This document shows, piece by piece, positions 7,641 through 15,243 of a stretch of 31,084 nt of DNA. The stretch comes from JAKASV01 sp964595035 (lineage in GTDB: Bacteria > Babelota > Babeliae > Babelales > Vermiphilaceae): the NCBI GenBank assembly GCA_964595035.1, contig CAZQNW010000007.1:1-31084 (forward strand). The letters run 5' to 3'. The notes beneath the pieces are model-generated. The model did not search any database, was not told the origin of the DNA, and worked only from the letters and a program-made list of their open reading frames with translations. The translations under genes and the position numbers were made by a program. The first letter of the stretch is position 1, and each line of letters begins with the position of its first letter.

Positions 7641-7799
7641 ATGGCAAAAAATAGAGTTACAACACATTTATCATGTGAAAATTGCAAAGAAAGAAACTAT
7701 TCGCAGATTGTCTCTAAAAAGCGAAAAGTAGGTTCTTTGGCTTTAAAAAAGTATTGTTCGCGTTGCCGAACTCATACAATGCATAAAGAAACGAAGTAG
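7641..7799 (+). CDS. rpmG: 50S ribosomal protein L33
   Basis: A 52-residue basic protein with the L33 pattern: two CxxC pairs (C12/C15 and C39/C42) that form a zinc ribbon, so it is the zinc-containing (C+) type, and the KYCSRCRTHTMHKETK end typical of the family. It lies between tRNA-Thr(GGT) and tRNA-Trp, the standard place of rpmG before secE-nusG. The ATG has only a weak GGG upstream. Only 38 bases separate it from the tRNA, where many bacteria carry tuf. Confidence 0.95.
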   Translation: MAKNRVTTHLSCENCKERNYSQIVSKKRKVGSLALKKYCSRCRTHTMHKETK

Positions 7800-7804
7800 T
7801 ATGT

Positions 7805-7881
7805 AGGCCAGTAGCTCTAATTGGTAGAGCGGCAGTCTCCAAAACTGCGGGTTGGGGGTTCGAATCCCTCCTGGCCTGCCA
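7805..7881 (+). tRNA. tRNA-Trp(CCA)
   Basis: Acceptor stem AGGCCAG/CTGGCCT, anticodon stem GCAGT/ACTGC with loop CTCCAAA (anticodon CCA), T-arm GGGGGTTCGAATCCCTC, discriminator G, encoded CCA. It starts six bases after the rpmG stop. Confidence 0.96.
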
Positions 7882-7947
7882 TAAGTGCGAAACGTAGGAT
7901 AGAAGATCGAGGATTGTGGTAATATACGTGAATAAGTGGATAAACGG

Positions 7948-8148
7948 ATGAATATAATATCAAGTTCAAAGCAGTTTTTGCGTGAAGTACGCGTTGAAAT
8001 GTCAAAGGTTGTTTGGCCTAGTTGGGATGAATTTGTCGGTTCAACGATAGTGGTACTATTTTTAGTAGCTTTTTTTGCTATTTATTTAGGTCTTCTTGAT
8101 GCTGTGCTTTCTGGTATTATCCGATACATCTTTAAACTTTCTATGTAA
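7948..8148 (+). CDS. secE: Preprotein translocase subunit SecE
   Basis: Small essential subunit that clamps SecY in the inner-membrane protein channel. The 66-residue protein is the short single-helix form: an amphipathic segment FLREVRVEMSKVVWPSWDEF with the family's K.V.WP.W.E motif, then one membrane helix (about 30-53). I start at the ATG at 7948, with AGTGGA seven bases upstream; a GTG at 7936 would add four residues and cannot be excluded. Context supports it strongly: tRNA-Trp before and nusG 15 bases after. Confidence 0.92.
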   Translation: MNIISSSKQFLREVRVEMSKVVWPSWDEFVGSTIVVLFLVAFFAIYLGLLDAVLSGIIRYIFKLSM

Positions 8149-8163
8149 TGGTGGGCAAGCTTT

Positions 8164-8682
8164 ATGAAACGTTGGTATGTTACCCAAGTGTATGCTGGCT
8201 ACGAAGAGCCCATTAAAAAAGATCTCATGCGCCGAATCAAAGAAGAATCTTTAGAGAATTTGTTCGGTGAAATTTTGATTCCTTCGGTTAAATTGAAACA
8301 GTTTTTTGCTGTTGAAGAAGAGCAAGACGAGCAATTGTTCCCTGGGTATATACTTATTGAAATGGAATTAACTCCTGAAACGCAAAGATGTGTTTTGGCT
8401 AATCCGCGAGTCTTTAAATTTCTTGGTGGTAAAGACCCTGTGCCGCTGACAAAAAAAGAAATTGAACGAATTCTTGCTCAAGTAAAAGGTGAGGTTGCTG
8501 TTGCTGCTAAAAAGAGTGATCTTGTTGTTGGCGGTGAGGTAACAATCAAAGAAGGACCGTTCGAAGGTTTTGTTGGCGTTGTTGATAAGATTGATGAAGA
8601 GAATGAAAAACTTACTGTTATGGTAAGTATTTTTGGCAGAATGACTCCTGTAGAATTGAGTTTTAACCAAGTTAAACAATAG
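8164..8682 (+). CDS. nusG: Transcription termination/antitermination factor NusG
   Basis: NusG binds the RNA polymerase clamp and links it to Rho or ribosomal protein S10. The 172-residue protein has an N-terminal NGN domain (starting KRWYVTQVYAGYEEPIKKDL, with FPGYILIEMEL at about 59-69) and a C-terminal KOW domain (GGEVTIKEGPFEGFVGVV at about 122-139). Length is normal and there is no inserted domain. It lies between secE and rplK in the universal order. A GGTGG upstream can serve as ribosome binding site. Confidence 0.96.
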   Translation: MKRWYVTQVYAGYEEPIKKDLMRRIKEESLENLFGEILIPSVKLKQFFAVEEEQDEQLFPGYILIEMELTPETQRCVLANPRVFKFLGGKDPVPLTKKEIERILAQVKGEVAVAAKKSDLVVGGEVTIKEGPFEGFVGVVDKIDEENEKLTVMVSIFGRMTPVELSFNQVKQ

Positions 8683-8697
8683 TTAGGTGGTTTTACC

Positions 8698-9123
8698 ATG
8701 GCGAAAGTAGTAAAAACTAATATTAAACTACAGATTCCTGGTGGGGCTGCAACCCCAGCGCCTCCTGTTGGTTCTTCTTTAGGCCAACATGGTGTAAATA
8801 TTATGGATTTCTGTAAACAGTTTAATGCCAAAACGGCTGATAGAAGGGGCGAGACTGTACCGGTACAAATTACTGTGTACGAGGATCGTTCTTTTGATTT
8901 TGTAATTAAAACAGCTCCTGTAACTGAACTTATAAAAAAGAAAATTAAAATTGATAAAGGTTCTTCAAGGCCGCACGAACAAAAAGTTGGTAAAATTTCG
9001 TGGCGGGATATTGAAGACATTGCCAGGATCAAGCTTCCTGATCTAAATGCTTTTGATGTAGAGCAGGCAAAAAAGATAGTGGCAGGTAGTGCCAGAAGTA
9101 TGGGTGTTGATGTAGTTGACTAA
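8698..9123 (+). CDS. rplK: 50S ribosomal protein L11
   Basis: Part of the GTPase-associated centre of the 50S subunit, binding the 1070 region of 23S rRNA. The 141-residue protein has the usual length, the proline-rich N-terminal region (PGGAATPAPPVGSSLGQHGVNIMDFCKQFN) that contacts thiostrepton-class drugs, and the C-terminal RNA-binding part ending in ARSMGVDVV. Shine-Dalgarno AGGTGG eight bases before the ATG. First gene of the rplK-rplA pair. Confidence 0.97.
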   Translation: MAKVVKTNIKLQIPGGAATPAPPVGSSLGQHGVNIMDFCKQFNAKTADRRGETVPVQITVYEDRSFDFVIKTAPVTELIKKKIKIDKGSSRPHEQKVGKISWRDIEDIARIKLPDLNAFDVEQAKKIVAGSARSMGVDVVD

Positions 9124-9149
9124 AGTTGAGGTTATTGGGAACAAGTACA

Positions 9150-9848
9150 ATGTCTAAGCATGGGAAAAAATTCGAAAAAGCCCGTCAGCAAATTCAGCCA
9201 GGTCAAGTTTTGTCTGCAAAAGAAGCTTTGGCTCAAATGAAGGCATTAGCGTACGCAAAGTTCGACGAGACGGTTGATGTTGATGTAAACGTTGGCATCG
9301 ATCCGACAAAGGGAGAACAGGTCGTTCGCGGTTCACTCGTTTTGCCTCATGGTCGTGGTAAACAGGTTAAAGTTCTTGTTTTTGCTAAAGGTGATTATGC
9401 CGATCAAGCAAAAAAAGCTGGTGCTGACTATGTTGGAGCTGAAGATCTGGTAGAAAAAATTAGTGGTGGTTGGATGGATTTTAGTTATGCTGTCGCAACC
9501 CCTGATCTTATGGGTCTTGTTGGCAAATTAGCTAAACTTCTTGGGCCACGTGGGTTATTGCCTAATAAAAAATTGGGCACCGTTACCTTCGATGTTGCTG
9601 GGGTTGTTGCTGATTTAAAACGCGGGCAGTTGTTCTTTAAGAACGACAAAAATGGTATAGTGCATTTTTCAATCGGTAAAGTTTCTTTTGAAGTCAATAA
9701 GCTTTATGATAACCTTGTAGCTTTTATTAAAAGTTTGTCAGCTGCGAAGCCGGCTACTTCAAAAGGTAAATTTCTAAAAAAAGTCACGGTTTCCTCTACA
9801 ATGGGTCCTGGCTTTACCGTAAGTCCCGATGAAATCTTACAGGCTTAA
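9150..9848 (+). CDS. rplA: 50S ribosomal protein L1
   Basis: L1 forms the mobile stalk at the E site and in many bacteria represses its own mRNA. The 232-residue protein has the normal length. I start at the ATG at 9150, giving SKHGKKFEKARQQI, the usual L1 start; an in-frame TTG at 9126 would add eight residues unlike the family. The conserved block VGKLAKLLGPRGLLPNKKLG and the C-terminal TVSSTMGPGFTV are present. It starts 26 bases after rplK and ends 11 bases before rplJ. Confidence 0.97.
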   Translation: MSKHGKKFEKARQQIQPGQVLSAKEALAQMKALAYAKFDETVDVDVNVGIDPTKGEQVVRGSLVLPHGRGKQVKVLVFAKGDYADQAKKAGADYVGAEDLVEKISGGWMDFSYAVATPDLMGLVGKLAKLLGPRGLLPNKKLGTVTFDVAGVVADLKRGQLFFKNDKNGIVHFSIGKVSFEVNKLYDNLVAFIKSLSAAKPATSKGKFLKKVTVSSTMGPGFTVSPDEILQA

Positions 9849-9859
9849 GAGGTGAAGTT

Positions 9860-10375
9860 ATGAATCGACGAGAGAAAGAAACCGTTGTTTCTGGGTTGAA
9901 AGAAAATTTTGCGCATAGTACAGGGTTCTTTTTAGTAGGCTACAAGGGAATGACTGTTGCGCAGATGCAACAGTTGCGCAAAGAGGTTCGTAAAAATCAG
10001 GGACACCTCAAGGTAGCAAAAGTTCGTTTAGTTAAACGCGCTATTGAAGGGTTGCCAGGCAGTGAAGAACTTGCTCCTTTGCTTAAAGAGCAAGTTGCTT
10101 TGGTTTTCGCAGAAAATGAATCTCCTGCTATTGCCAAGGTAATTGGTAATTTTGCAAAAGATAATGCAGCGTTGAAGATTGTTGCAGGGTATATAGATTC
10201 ATCAGTATTGTCTGCTGAAATAGTTGGTCGTATTGCGGCGTTGCCATCTCGTGACGTTCTTTTTGCGCAATTATGTTATACGCTTAAAGCACCTATGACT
10301 CGCTTGGTTTGGATGCTTAAGGGTATGCAAGATAAAATGACCACTGATTCGGAGCAAGTTGAGCATAAAGAATAA
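9860..10375 (+). CDS. rplJ: 50S ribosomal protein L10
   Basis: L10 anchors L7/L12 dimers to the 50S stalk. The 171-residue protein has the family N-terminus (NRREKETVVSGLKENF), the GYKGMTVAQMQQLRKEVR block and a C-terminal helix that should bind L7/L12. Good Shine-Dalgarno GAGGTG seven bases before the ATG. A 77-base spacer then separates it from rplL, which may hold control of the L10:L12 ratio, but I see no clear structure there. Confidence 0.96.
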   Translation: MNRREKETVVSGLKENFAHSTGFFLVGYKGMTVAQMQQLRKEVRKNQGHLKVAKVRLVKRAIEGLPGSEELAPLLKEQVALVFAENESPAIAKVIGNFAKDNAALKIVAGYIDSSVLSAEIVGRIAALPSRDVLFAQLCYTLKAPMTRLVWMLKGMQDKMTTDSEQVEHKE

Positions 10376-10452
10376 GCAAGCACGACGGTATTAGACTATA
10401 TTTTATTGTGTTGCTATTAGTTTTATTTGTTGTTTGATTTATGGAGAATGCG

Positions 10453-10836
10453 ATGGCATCGAAAAATGTTGAAAAGGTTCTTGAAGTTATTGGTAGCATG
10501 TCAATGTTGGAAATAGCTGACTTGATTAGTGGCATTAAGGAACAATATGGCGTTTCAGATATTATGCCTATGGCTGCCGCTCCTGCCGCAGCTGCCGTTG
10601 CAGCACCTGAACAAGAAGAAAAATCACAATATAAAGTTACTCTACAAGATGGTGGTACAGAGAAGCTTAAGGTTATTAAGGCTTTACGCCAAGTAATACC
10701 TGCTTTGAATTTGACTGATGCTAAAAAAGCTGTCGAAGGTGCTCCAACTGTGATTGCTGAAGCAGCTTCAAAAGAAGATGCTGAAAAAATGAAGAAAGCA
10801 TTAGAAGAAGCTGGAGCAAAAGTACAGCTCGCTTAA
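10453..10836 (+). CDS. rplL: 50S ribosomal protein L7/L12
   Basis: Multi-copy stalk protein that recruits translational GTPases. The 127-residue protein has the N-terminal dimerisation domain, an alanine-rich hinge (about 40-55) and the C-terminal factor-binding domain with KVIKALRQV and LTDAKKAVEGAP. I start at the ATG at 10453 because GGAG at 10443-10446 is well placed before it; the in-frame ATG at 10441 contains that very site. Confidence 0.97.
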   Translation: MASKNVEKVLEVIGSMSMLEIADLISGIKEQYGVSDIMPMAAAPAAAAVAAPEQEEKSQYKVTLQDGGTEKLKVIKALRQVIPALNLTDAKKAVEGAPTVIAEAASKEDAEKMKKALEEAGAKVQLA

Positions 10837-10857
10837 TGTTTCTTTATATGTTTATTT

Positions 10858-10874
10858 TCTATCTTAATGATAGA
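10858..10874 (+). repeat. Small hairpin between rplL and rpoB
   Basis: TCTATC and GATAGA form a 6-base stem with loop TTAAT in the 81-base rplL-rpoB spacer. There is no T-run, so it is not a classical terminator. In E. coli this spacer holds an attenuator and an RNase III site; a similar role here is only a guess. Confidence 0.3.
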
Positions 10875-10917
10875 TGTATTGTTGATTACTATGTAGCCAT
10901 AACGGGGAGTTGCTTCA

Positions 10918-13900
10918 ATGTCTGACTTGCGTGCTGGCAAGCTTAATATTCGAAAGTCTTTTGGAAAAATTAAAGATCTGGTACCTGTACCAGATCTTAT
11001 AGCTATACAATCGTCGTCTTTTAATGATTTTGTTCAGTTAGATTATTTACCTGAAGAGCGTAAACACATTGGACTTGAAAAGGCATTAAGAGATATTTTT
11101 CCTATTGATTACGAAGATAAGATGTCCTTAGAATATGTAAGCTATGAACTGGGGCATTGGGCCTGTAACTGCGGTGAGCTTGTTGGTATTGCCCATCGTT
11201 ATCATTGGCAATGTTCCTCGTGTAATGCATCAGATTGTTCTAGGCTTATTGATGATGTTCAGTGTCCAAAGTGTAAAAAAAATACGGCACGTTATGTAAC
11301 TTGTCCGCGCTGTCTCTCTCGCGTTGTCGTACAAATGCCGATGACTCTTGCAGAGTGCAGATCGAGTGAGCAAACTTTTTCGATGCCATTAAAAGTTAAA
11401 ATTCAACTAATTACGTGGGCAACAGATCCCGCAGGTAATCGTGTTGTGCGTGACGCAAAAGAACAATCAATTTTCTTTGCAGATCTTCCCGTTATGGCTG
11501 ACCTTTATGAAGAAGGTGGACGTTTCAAGCTCGGTAGCTTGGGAACCTTCCTTATAAGTGGTGTTGATCGTGTCATAGTAAGCCAACTTCATCGTTCTCC
11601 TGGTGTAATTTTCGCGCAAAGTAAAAAAACAAAAGATTATCGTGGCCGTCCGTATTACCTTGCTCGTATAATTCCTATGAGGGGTTCTTGGATTGACTTT
11701 GAGTTTGACAGCAATGATTATTTATATGTTCGTATCGATAAAAAGAAGAAAGTGCTTGTAACAACATTCCTTCAAGCACTTGGTATTCCTCGTGAAGAAA
11801 TTATTTCAAACTTTTATACCTTTGATCAGATCCAAGTAAAGAATGGAGCATTCTTCAAAAACATTGATTCAAGACTCATTGGACAGCGTATAGAACGTGA
11901 TATGCTACCAGAGAAGCTTGAGGAAGAATATTTAGGGAAGCGCATTACTCAGGATGTGCTGGATAAGCTTGAAAAAGCAGGAGTTAAAAAGTTATCTCTT
12001 CGTAAAGCAAGTTTATTGAATCGTGTATTTGGGCGTGATGTTGTTGATCCCAAGACTGGCGAAGTGCTTGTTGAGCAGGGACAACTATTTAATGAAGAGC
12101 ATTACGAGCTATTCCAAAAGTTGTCTTCATTAACCTTTGAATTAGTACAAACCTCTGGTTATGTACAGCAGCCAACTATTGCGGTTACTTTGGCACAAGA
12201 TAAGACATCATCTCAAGATGAAGCGCTTAAAGAAATTCATGCAAAAATGTGGCCTGGTGACGCTTCTTCATTGAAAGAAATTAAAGAACGCTTAGAAGGT
12301 TTGTTTTATAATCCTCGTTTATATGATTTGACCGTTGTTGGCCGTATTCGTATGAATAAGAAGCTAGGACTTTCAATTTCTGAAGACGTAACAGTTTTGA
12401 CTAAAGAAGATATATTATCAACTATTAAGTATATTGTTAATTTGCGTGAGCGCGGTGAAGGTGAACTTGACGATATCGACCATCTTGGAAACCGTCGTGT
12501 ACGTCTTGTTGGTGAATTAATGACCACGCAAATTTATGTCGGGTTAACACGTATTGAGCGTATAGTTCGAGAGAGATTTAGAAGTCAAGATTTACATGGC
12601 GCATTAATGCCACAAGATTTTTTAAATGTTCGTCCTTTGAGTATCGTATTACGTGAATTCTTTGGATTAGGTCAATTATCTCAGCCTGTTGATCAAACGA
12701 ATCCTCTTTCAGAGATAGCTCATAAACGTAGATTATCTGCTCTCGGGCCTGGCGGTGTTATGAAGGATCGCGCTACTTTAGAAATTCGTGACGTTCACAC
12801 ATCACACTATGGTAGAATTTGTCCGATTGAAACTCCTGAAGGTCAAACAATTGGTTTGATTTCTTCATTGTCAACCTATGCAATGGTTAATGATTTGGGC
12901 TTTATTGAAACTGGATACTGTCCGATCGTTAACAAGAAGATTCAAGATAAAGTAGAATTTTTAGATGCTTTTGACGAAGCTGATTGCTATATAGCTCAAG
13001 CAGATGCTGTTGATCCCAAAACAGGTAAATTGCGTGATGACAAAGTTTTGGTTCGTCATCAGGGTAACTATGTCTATGTTGACGCGGAAAAAGTTGATTA
13101 TGTAGACTTATCGCCAAAGCAGTTAGTTTCTGTTTCATCAGCATTGATTCCATTCTTGGAACATGATGATGCTGTTCGTGCTTTAATGGGTGCAAACATG
13201 CAGCGCCAAGCGGTGCCTATTATTCGTCCTCAATTGGCACGTGTTGCGACAGGTATGGAAGGGTTCATAGTTAAAGCTTCTGGTTCAATTATTACTGCCG
13301 GAAGGGCCGGTACTGTAGAATATGTATCAGCTGAGAAAATTATTATTCGGGCAGATAAGAATCAATTTAAAGATTTAGATGATTGGATGAGTCATGGTAT
13401 TGACGTATATACCTTACGTAAATTCCAGGGTTCAAGTTATAGTACTTGGATTCATCAAACTCCTATCGTTAATGTGGGAGACCGAGTACGCGTTGGTGAT
13501 GCTTTAACAAACGGAGCAGCAGTTGTTAATGGAGAGCTTGCTCTCGGAACTAACCTGCTTGTAGCGTTTATGCCTTGGCATGGATACAACTATGAAGATG
13601 CAATTGTGTTAAGCAAACGACTTGTGGCTGAAGATTTGTTAACGTCAGTTCATATTGATGAATATAGTGTTGACGCTCGCGAAACCAAACTTGGCCCCGA
13701 GGAAATAACAAGAGATATTCCTAACGTAAGTTCATCGATGCTTGAAAGTCTTGATGAAGACGGTATTGTTCGTATCGGAACACGTGTAAAACCTGGTGAT
13801 ATTCTTGTCGGTAAAGTGACACTAAAGGGTGATATTCAATATTCACCAGAAGAAAAATTATTACGAGCAATATTTGGTGAAAAATCTCGTGAGGTACGTG

Positions 13901-15243
13901 ATACATCTTTGCGCGTTCCACCTGGAACTGAAGGAACTGTTATCGATGTTAAAGTTTTTTCACGTAGCGGAATCAGAAAAGATAAACGTTATCGTGAAGA
14001 AATCAATAAACAAGTTAACAAACTAGAAGCTGATTTTAATGCACGTATTACCTTCTTGGAAAAAATGCTTACCGATCAAATAATTGAAAAATTAGATGGT
14101 CAAAAACCAGGTGCTGGTGTATCAAAAACATTGCTCAAAAAAGATGTATTTGATGCGGAAGCGCTAAGAAAAAAGGCATTAAATGAACTTTTTGATGTTA
14201 AAGCTAAAGATAAAGAAATCAATCAGTTTATAGGACAATTGAAAGAGTCTTTTGATCGTCAAATTATGGCTCTTAACGGTTTAAAACAAGAGTGCATTAA
14301 TAAACTTAAAAGACGTGATACTTTACCATCTGGTGTTATTAAGGTGGTAAAAGTGTACATTGCGATGAAGAGACCGATTTCCGTAGGTGACAAGATAGCA
14401 GGTCGTCATGGTAATAAGGGTGTTGTTTCTACTATTGTTCCCCGTGAGGACATGCCTTATTTAGATGATGGAACTTCTGTGGATATTGTACTTAACCCTC
14501 TAGGAGTTCCTTCTCGTATGAACGTAGGACAAATACTTGAAACCTCCTTAGGATTAGTTGGTTGGAAGATTGGTAAGGATTTAGCGCAAAAAATAGAAGA
14601 GCAAGGTCTGAATTCAATTAAAAAAGAGCTTGAATACTATGTTGGCTCAGATATTGTAAAAACTGTTGAGTCCGCTTTGGGAGTTGAAGGGCTTCATGAG
14701 TTTGCACAAAAAGTTGCAAAGAATGGTATGTTCTATCAGACTCCGGTATTTGATGGCGCTCAATGGGATGCTGATATTAAGCCCCTGTTGAAAAAAGCCA
14801 ATTTACCTGAAACGGGTGCATTTATGTTGCGTGATGGTCGAACAGGAGAATACTTCGATCAGCCGGTTACAGTCGGTTCAATATATATGATAAAATTAAA
14901 TCATATGGTTGATGATAAGCTTCATGCGCGATCTGTCGGCCCTTACTCGTTAGTAACACAGCAACCTCTTGGAGGTAAGGCGCAACTTGGTGGACAAAGA
15001 TTAGGTGAAATGGAAGTTTGGGCTTTAGAAGCACACGGAGCAGCTTATACATTGCAAGAAATGTTGACGTACAAATCTGATGACGTAGCCGGTCGGCACA
15101 AAGTGTATGAAGCGATTGTTCGCGGTGAAGAAGTTCCTGAGCCTGGGGTGCCAGAGTCATTTAATGTATTGATTAAAGAACTTCAAAGTTTAGGCATACA
15201 GGTTGATTTACTCAAGAGTGGCAAGGAGAAAATCAGTGAATAG
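10918..15243 (+). CDS. rpoB: DNA-directed RNA polymerase subunit beta, with a cysteine-rich insertion
   Basis: Catalytic beta subunit of RNA polymerase, 1441 residues. Conserved blocks include VDRVIVSQLHRSPGV (about 216-230), the rifampicin-pocket region LSQPVDQTNPLSEIAHKRR (about 587-605), CPIETPEGQTIGLI, and the C-terminal GGKAQLGGQRLGEMEVWALE. Between SYELG (75-79) and ECRSSE (146-151), where E. coli has about seven residues, there are about 67. They include four cysteine pairs: C83/C85, C99/C102, C116/C119 and C129/C132, plus C107, which looks like one or two zinc ribbons. A smaller insertion of about ten residues follows near 195-208. In the rifampicin pocket, P590 replaces the residue equivalent to E. 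coli Phe514, while the equivalents of Q513, D516, H526, R529 and S531 are kept. Shine-Dalgarno GGGGAG precedes the ATG. Confidence 0.97.
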   Translation: MSDLRAGKLNIRKSFGKIKDLVPVPDLIAIQSSSFNDFVQLDYLPEERKHIGLEKALRDIFPIDYEDKMSLEYVSYELGHWACNCGELVGIAHRYHWQCSSCNASDCSRLIDDVQCPKCKKNTARYVTCPRCLSRVVVQMPMTLAECRSSEQTFSMPLKVKIQLITWATDPAGNRVVRDAKEQSIFFADLPVMADLYEEGGRFKLGSLGTFLISGVDRVIVSQLHRSPGVIFAQSKKTKDYRGRPYYLARIIPMRGSWIDFEFDSNDYLYVRIDKKKKVLVTTFLQALGIPREEIISNFYTFDQIQVKNGAFFKNIDSRLIGQRIERDMLPEKLEEEYLGKRITQDVLDKLEKAGVKKLSLRKASLLNRVFGRDVVDPKTGEVLVEQGQLFNEEHYELFQKLSSLTFELVQTSGYVQQPTIAVTLAQDKTSSQDEALKEIHAKMWPGDASSLKEIKERLEGLFYNPRLYDLTVVGRIRMNKKLGLSISEDVTVLTKEDILSTIKYIVNLRERGEGELDDIDHLGNRRVRLVGELMTTQIYVGLTRIERIVRERFRSQDLHGALMPQDFLNVRPLSIVLREFFGLGQLSQPVDQTNPLSEIAHKRRLSALGPGGVMKDRATLEIRDVHTSHYGRICPIETPEGQTIGLISSLSTYAMVNDLGFIETGYCPIVNKKIQDKVEFLDAFDEADCYIAQADAVDPKTGKLRDDKVLVRHQGNYVYVDAEKVDYVDLSPKQLVSVSSALIPFLEHDDAVRALMGANMQRQAVPIIRPQLARVATGMEGFIVKASGSIITAGRAGTVEYVSAEKIIIRADKNQFKDLDDWMSHGIDVYTLRKFQGSSYSTWIHQTPIVNVGDRVRVGDALTNGAAVVNGELALGTNLLVAFMPWHGYNYEDAIVLSKRLVAEDLLTSVHIDEYSVDARETKLGPEEITRDIPNVSSSMLESLDEDGIVRIGTRVKPGDILVGKVTLKGDIQYSPEEKLLRAIFGEKSREVRDTSLRVPPGTEGTVIDVKVFSRSGIRKDKRYREEINKQVNKLEADFNARITFLEKMLTDQIIEKLDGQKPGAGVSKTLLKKDVFDAEALRKKALNELFDVKAKDKEINQFIGQLKESFDRQIMALNGLKQECINKLKRRDTLPSGVIKVVKVYIAMKRPISVGDKIAGRHGNKGVVSTIVPREDMPYLDDGTSVDIVLNPLGVPSRMNVGQILETSLGLVGWKIGKDLAQKIEEQGLNSIKKELEYYVGSDIVKTVESALGVEGLHEFAQKVAKNGMFYQTPVFDGAQWDADIKPLLKKANLPETGAFMLRDGRTGEYFDQPVTVGSIYMIKLNHMVDDKLHARSVGPYSLVTQQPLGGKAQLGGQRLGEMEVWALEAHGAAYTLQEMLTYKSDDVAGRHKVYEAIVRGEEVPEPGVPESFNVLIKELQSLGIQVDLLKSGKEKISE

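Noticed and set aside
7037..8005. Minus-strand open frames across the tRNA cluster
   Set aside because: They run antisense through tRNA genes, a well-known source of false protein calls.
9126..9149. TTG start for rplA eight codons upstream
   Set aside because: The added residues do not fit the L1 family, whose start agrees with the ATG at 9150.
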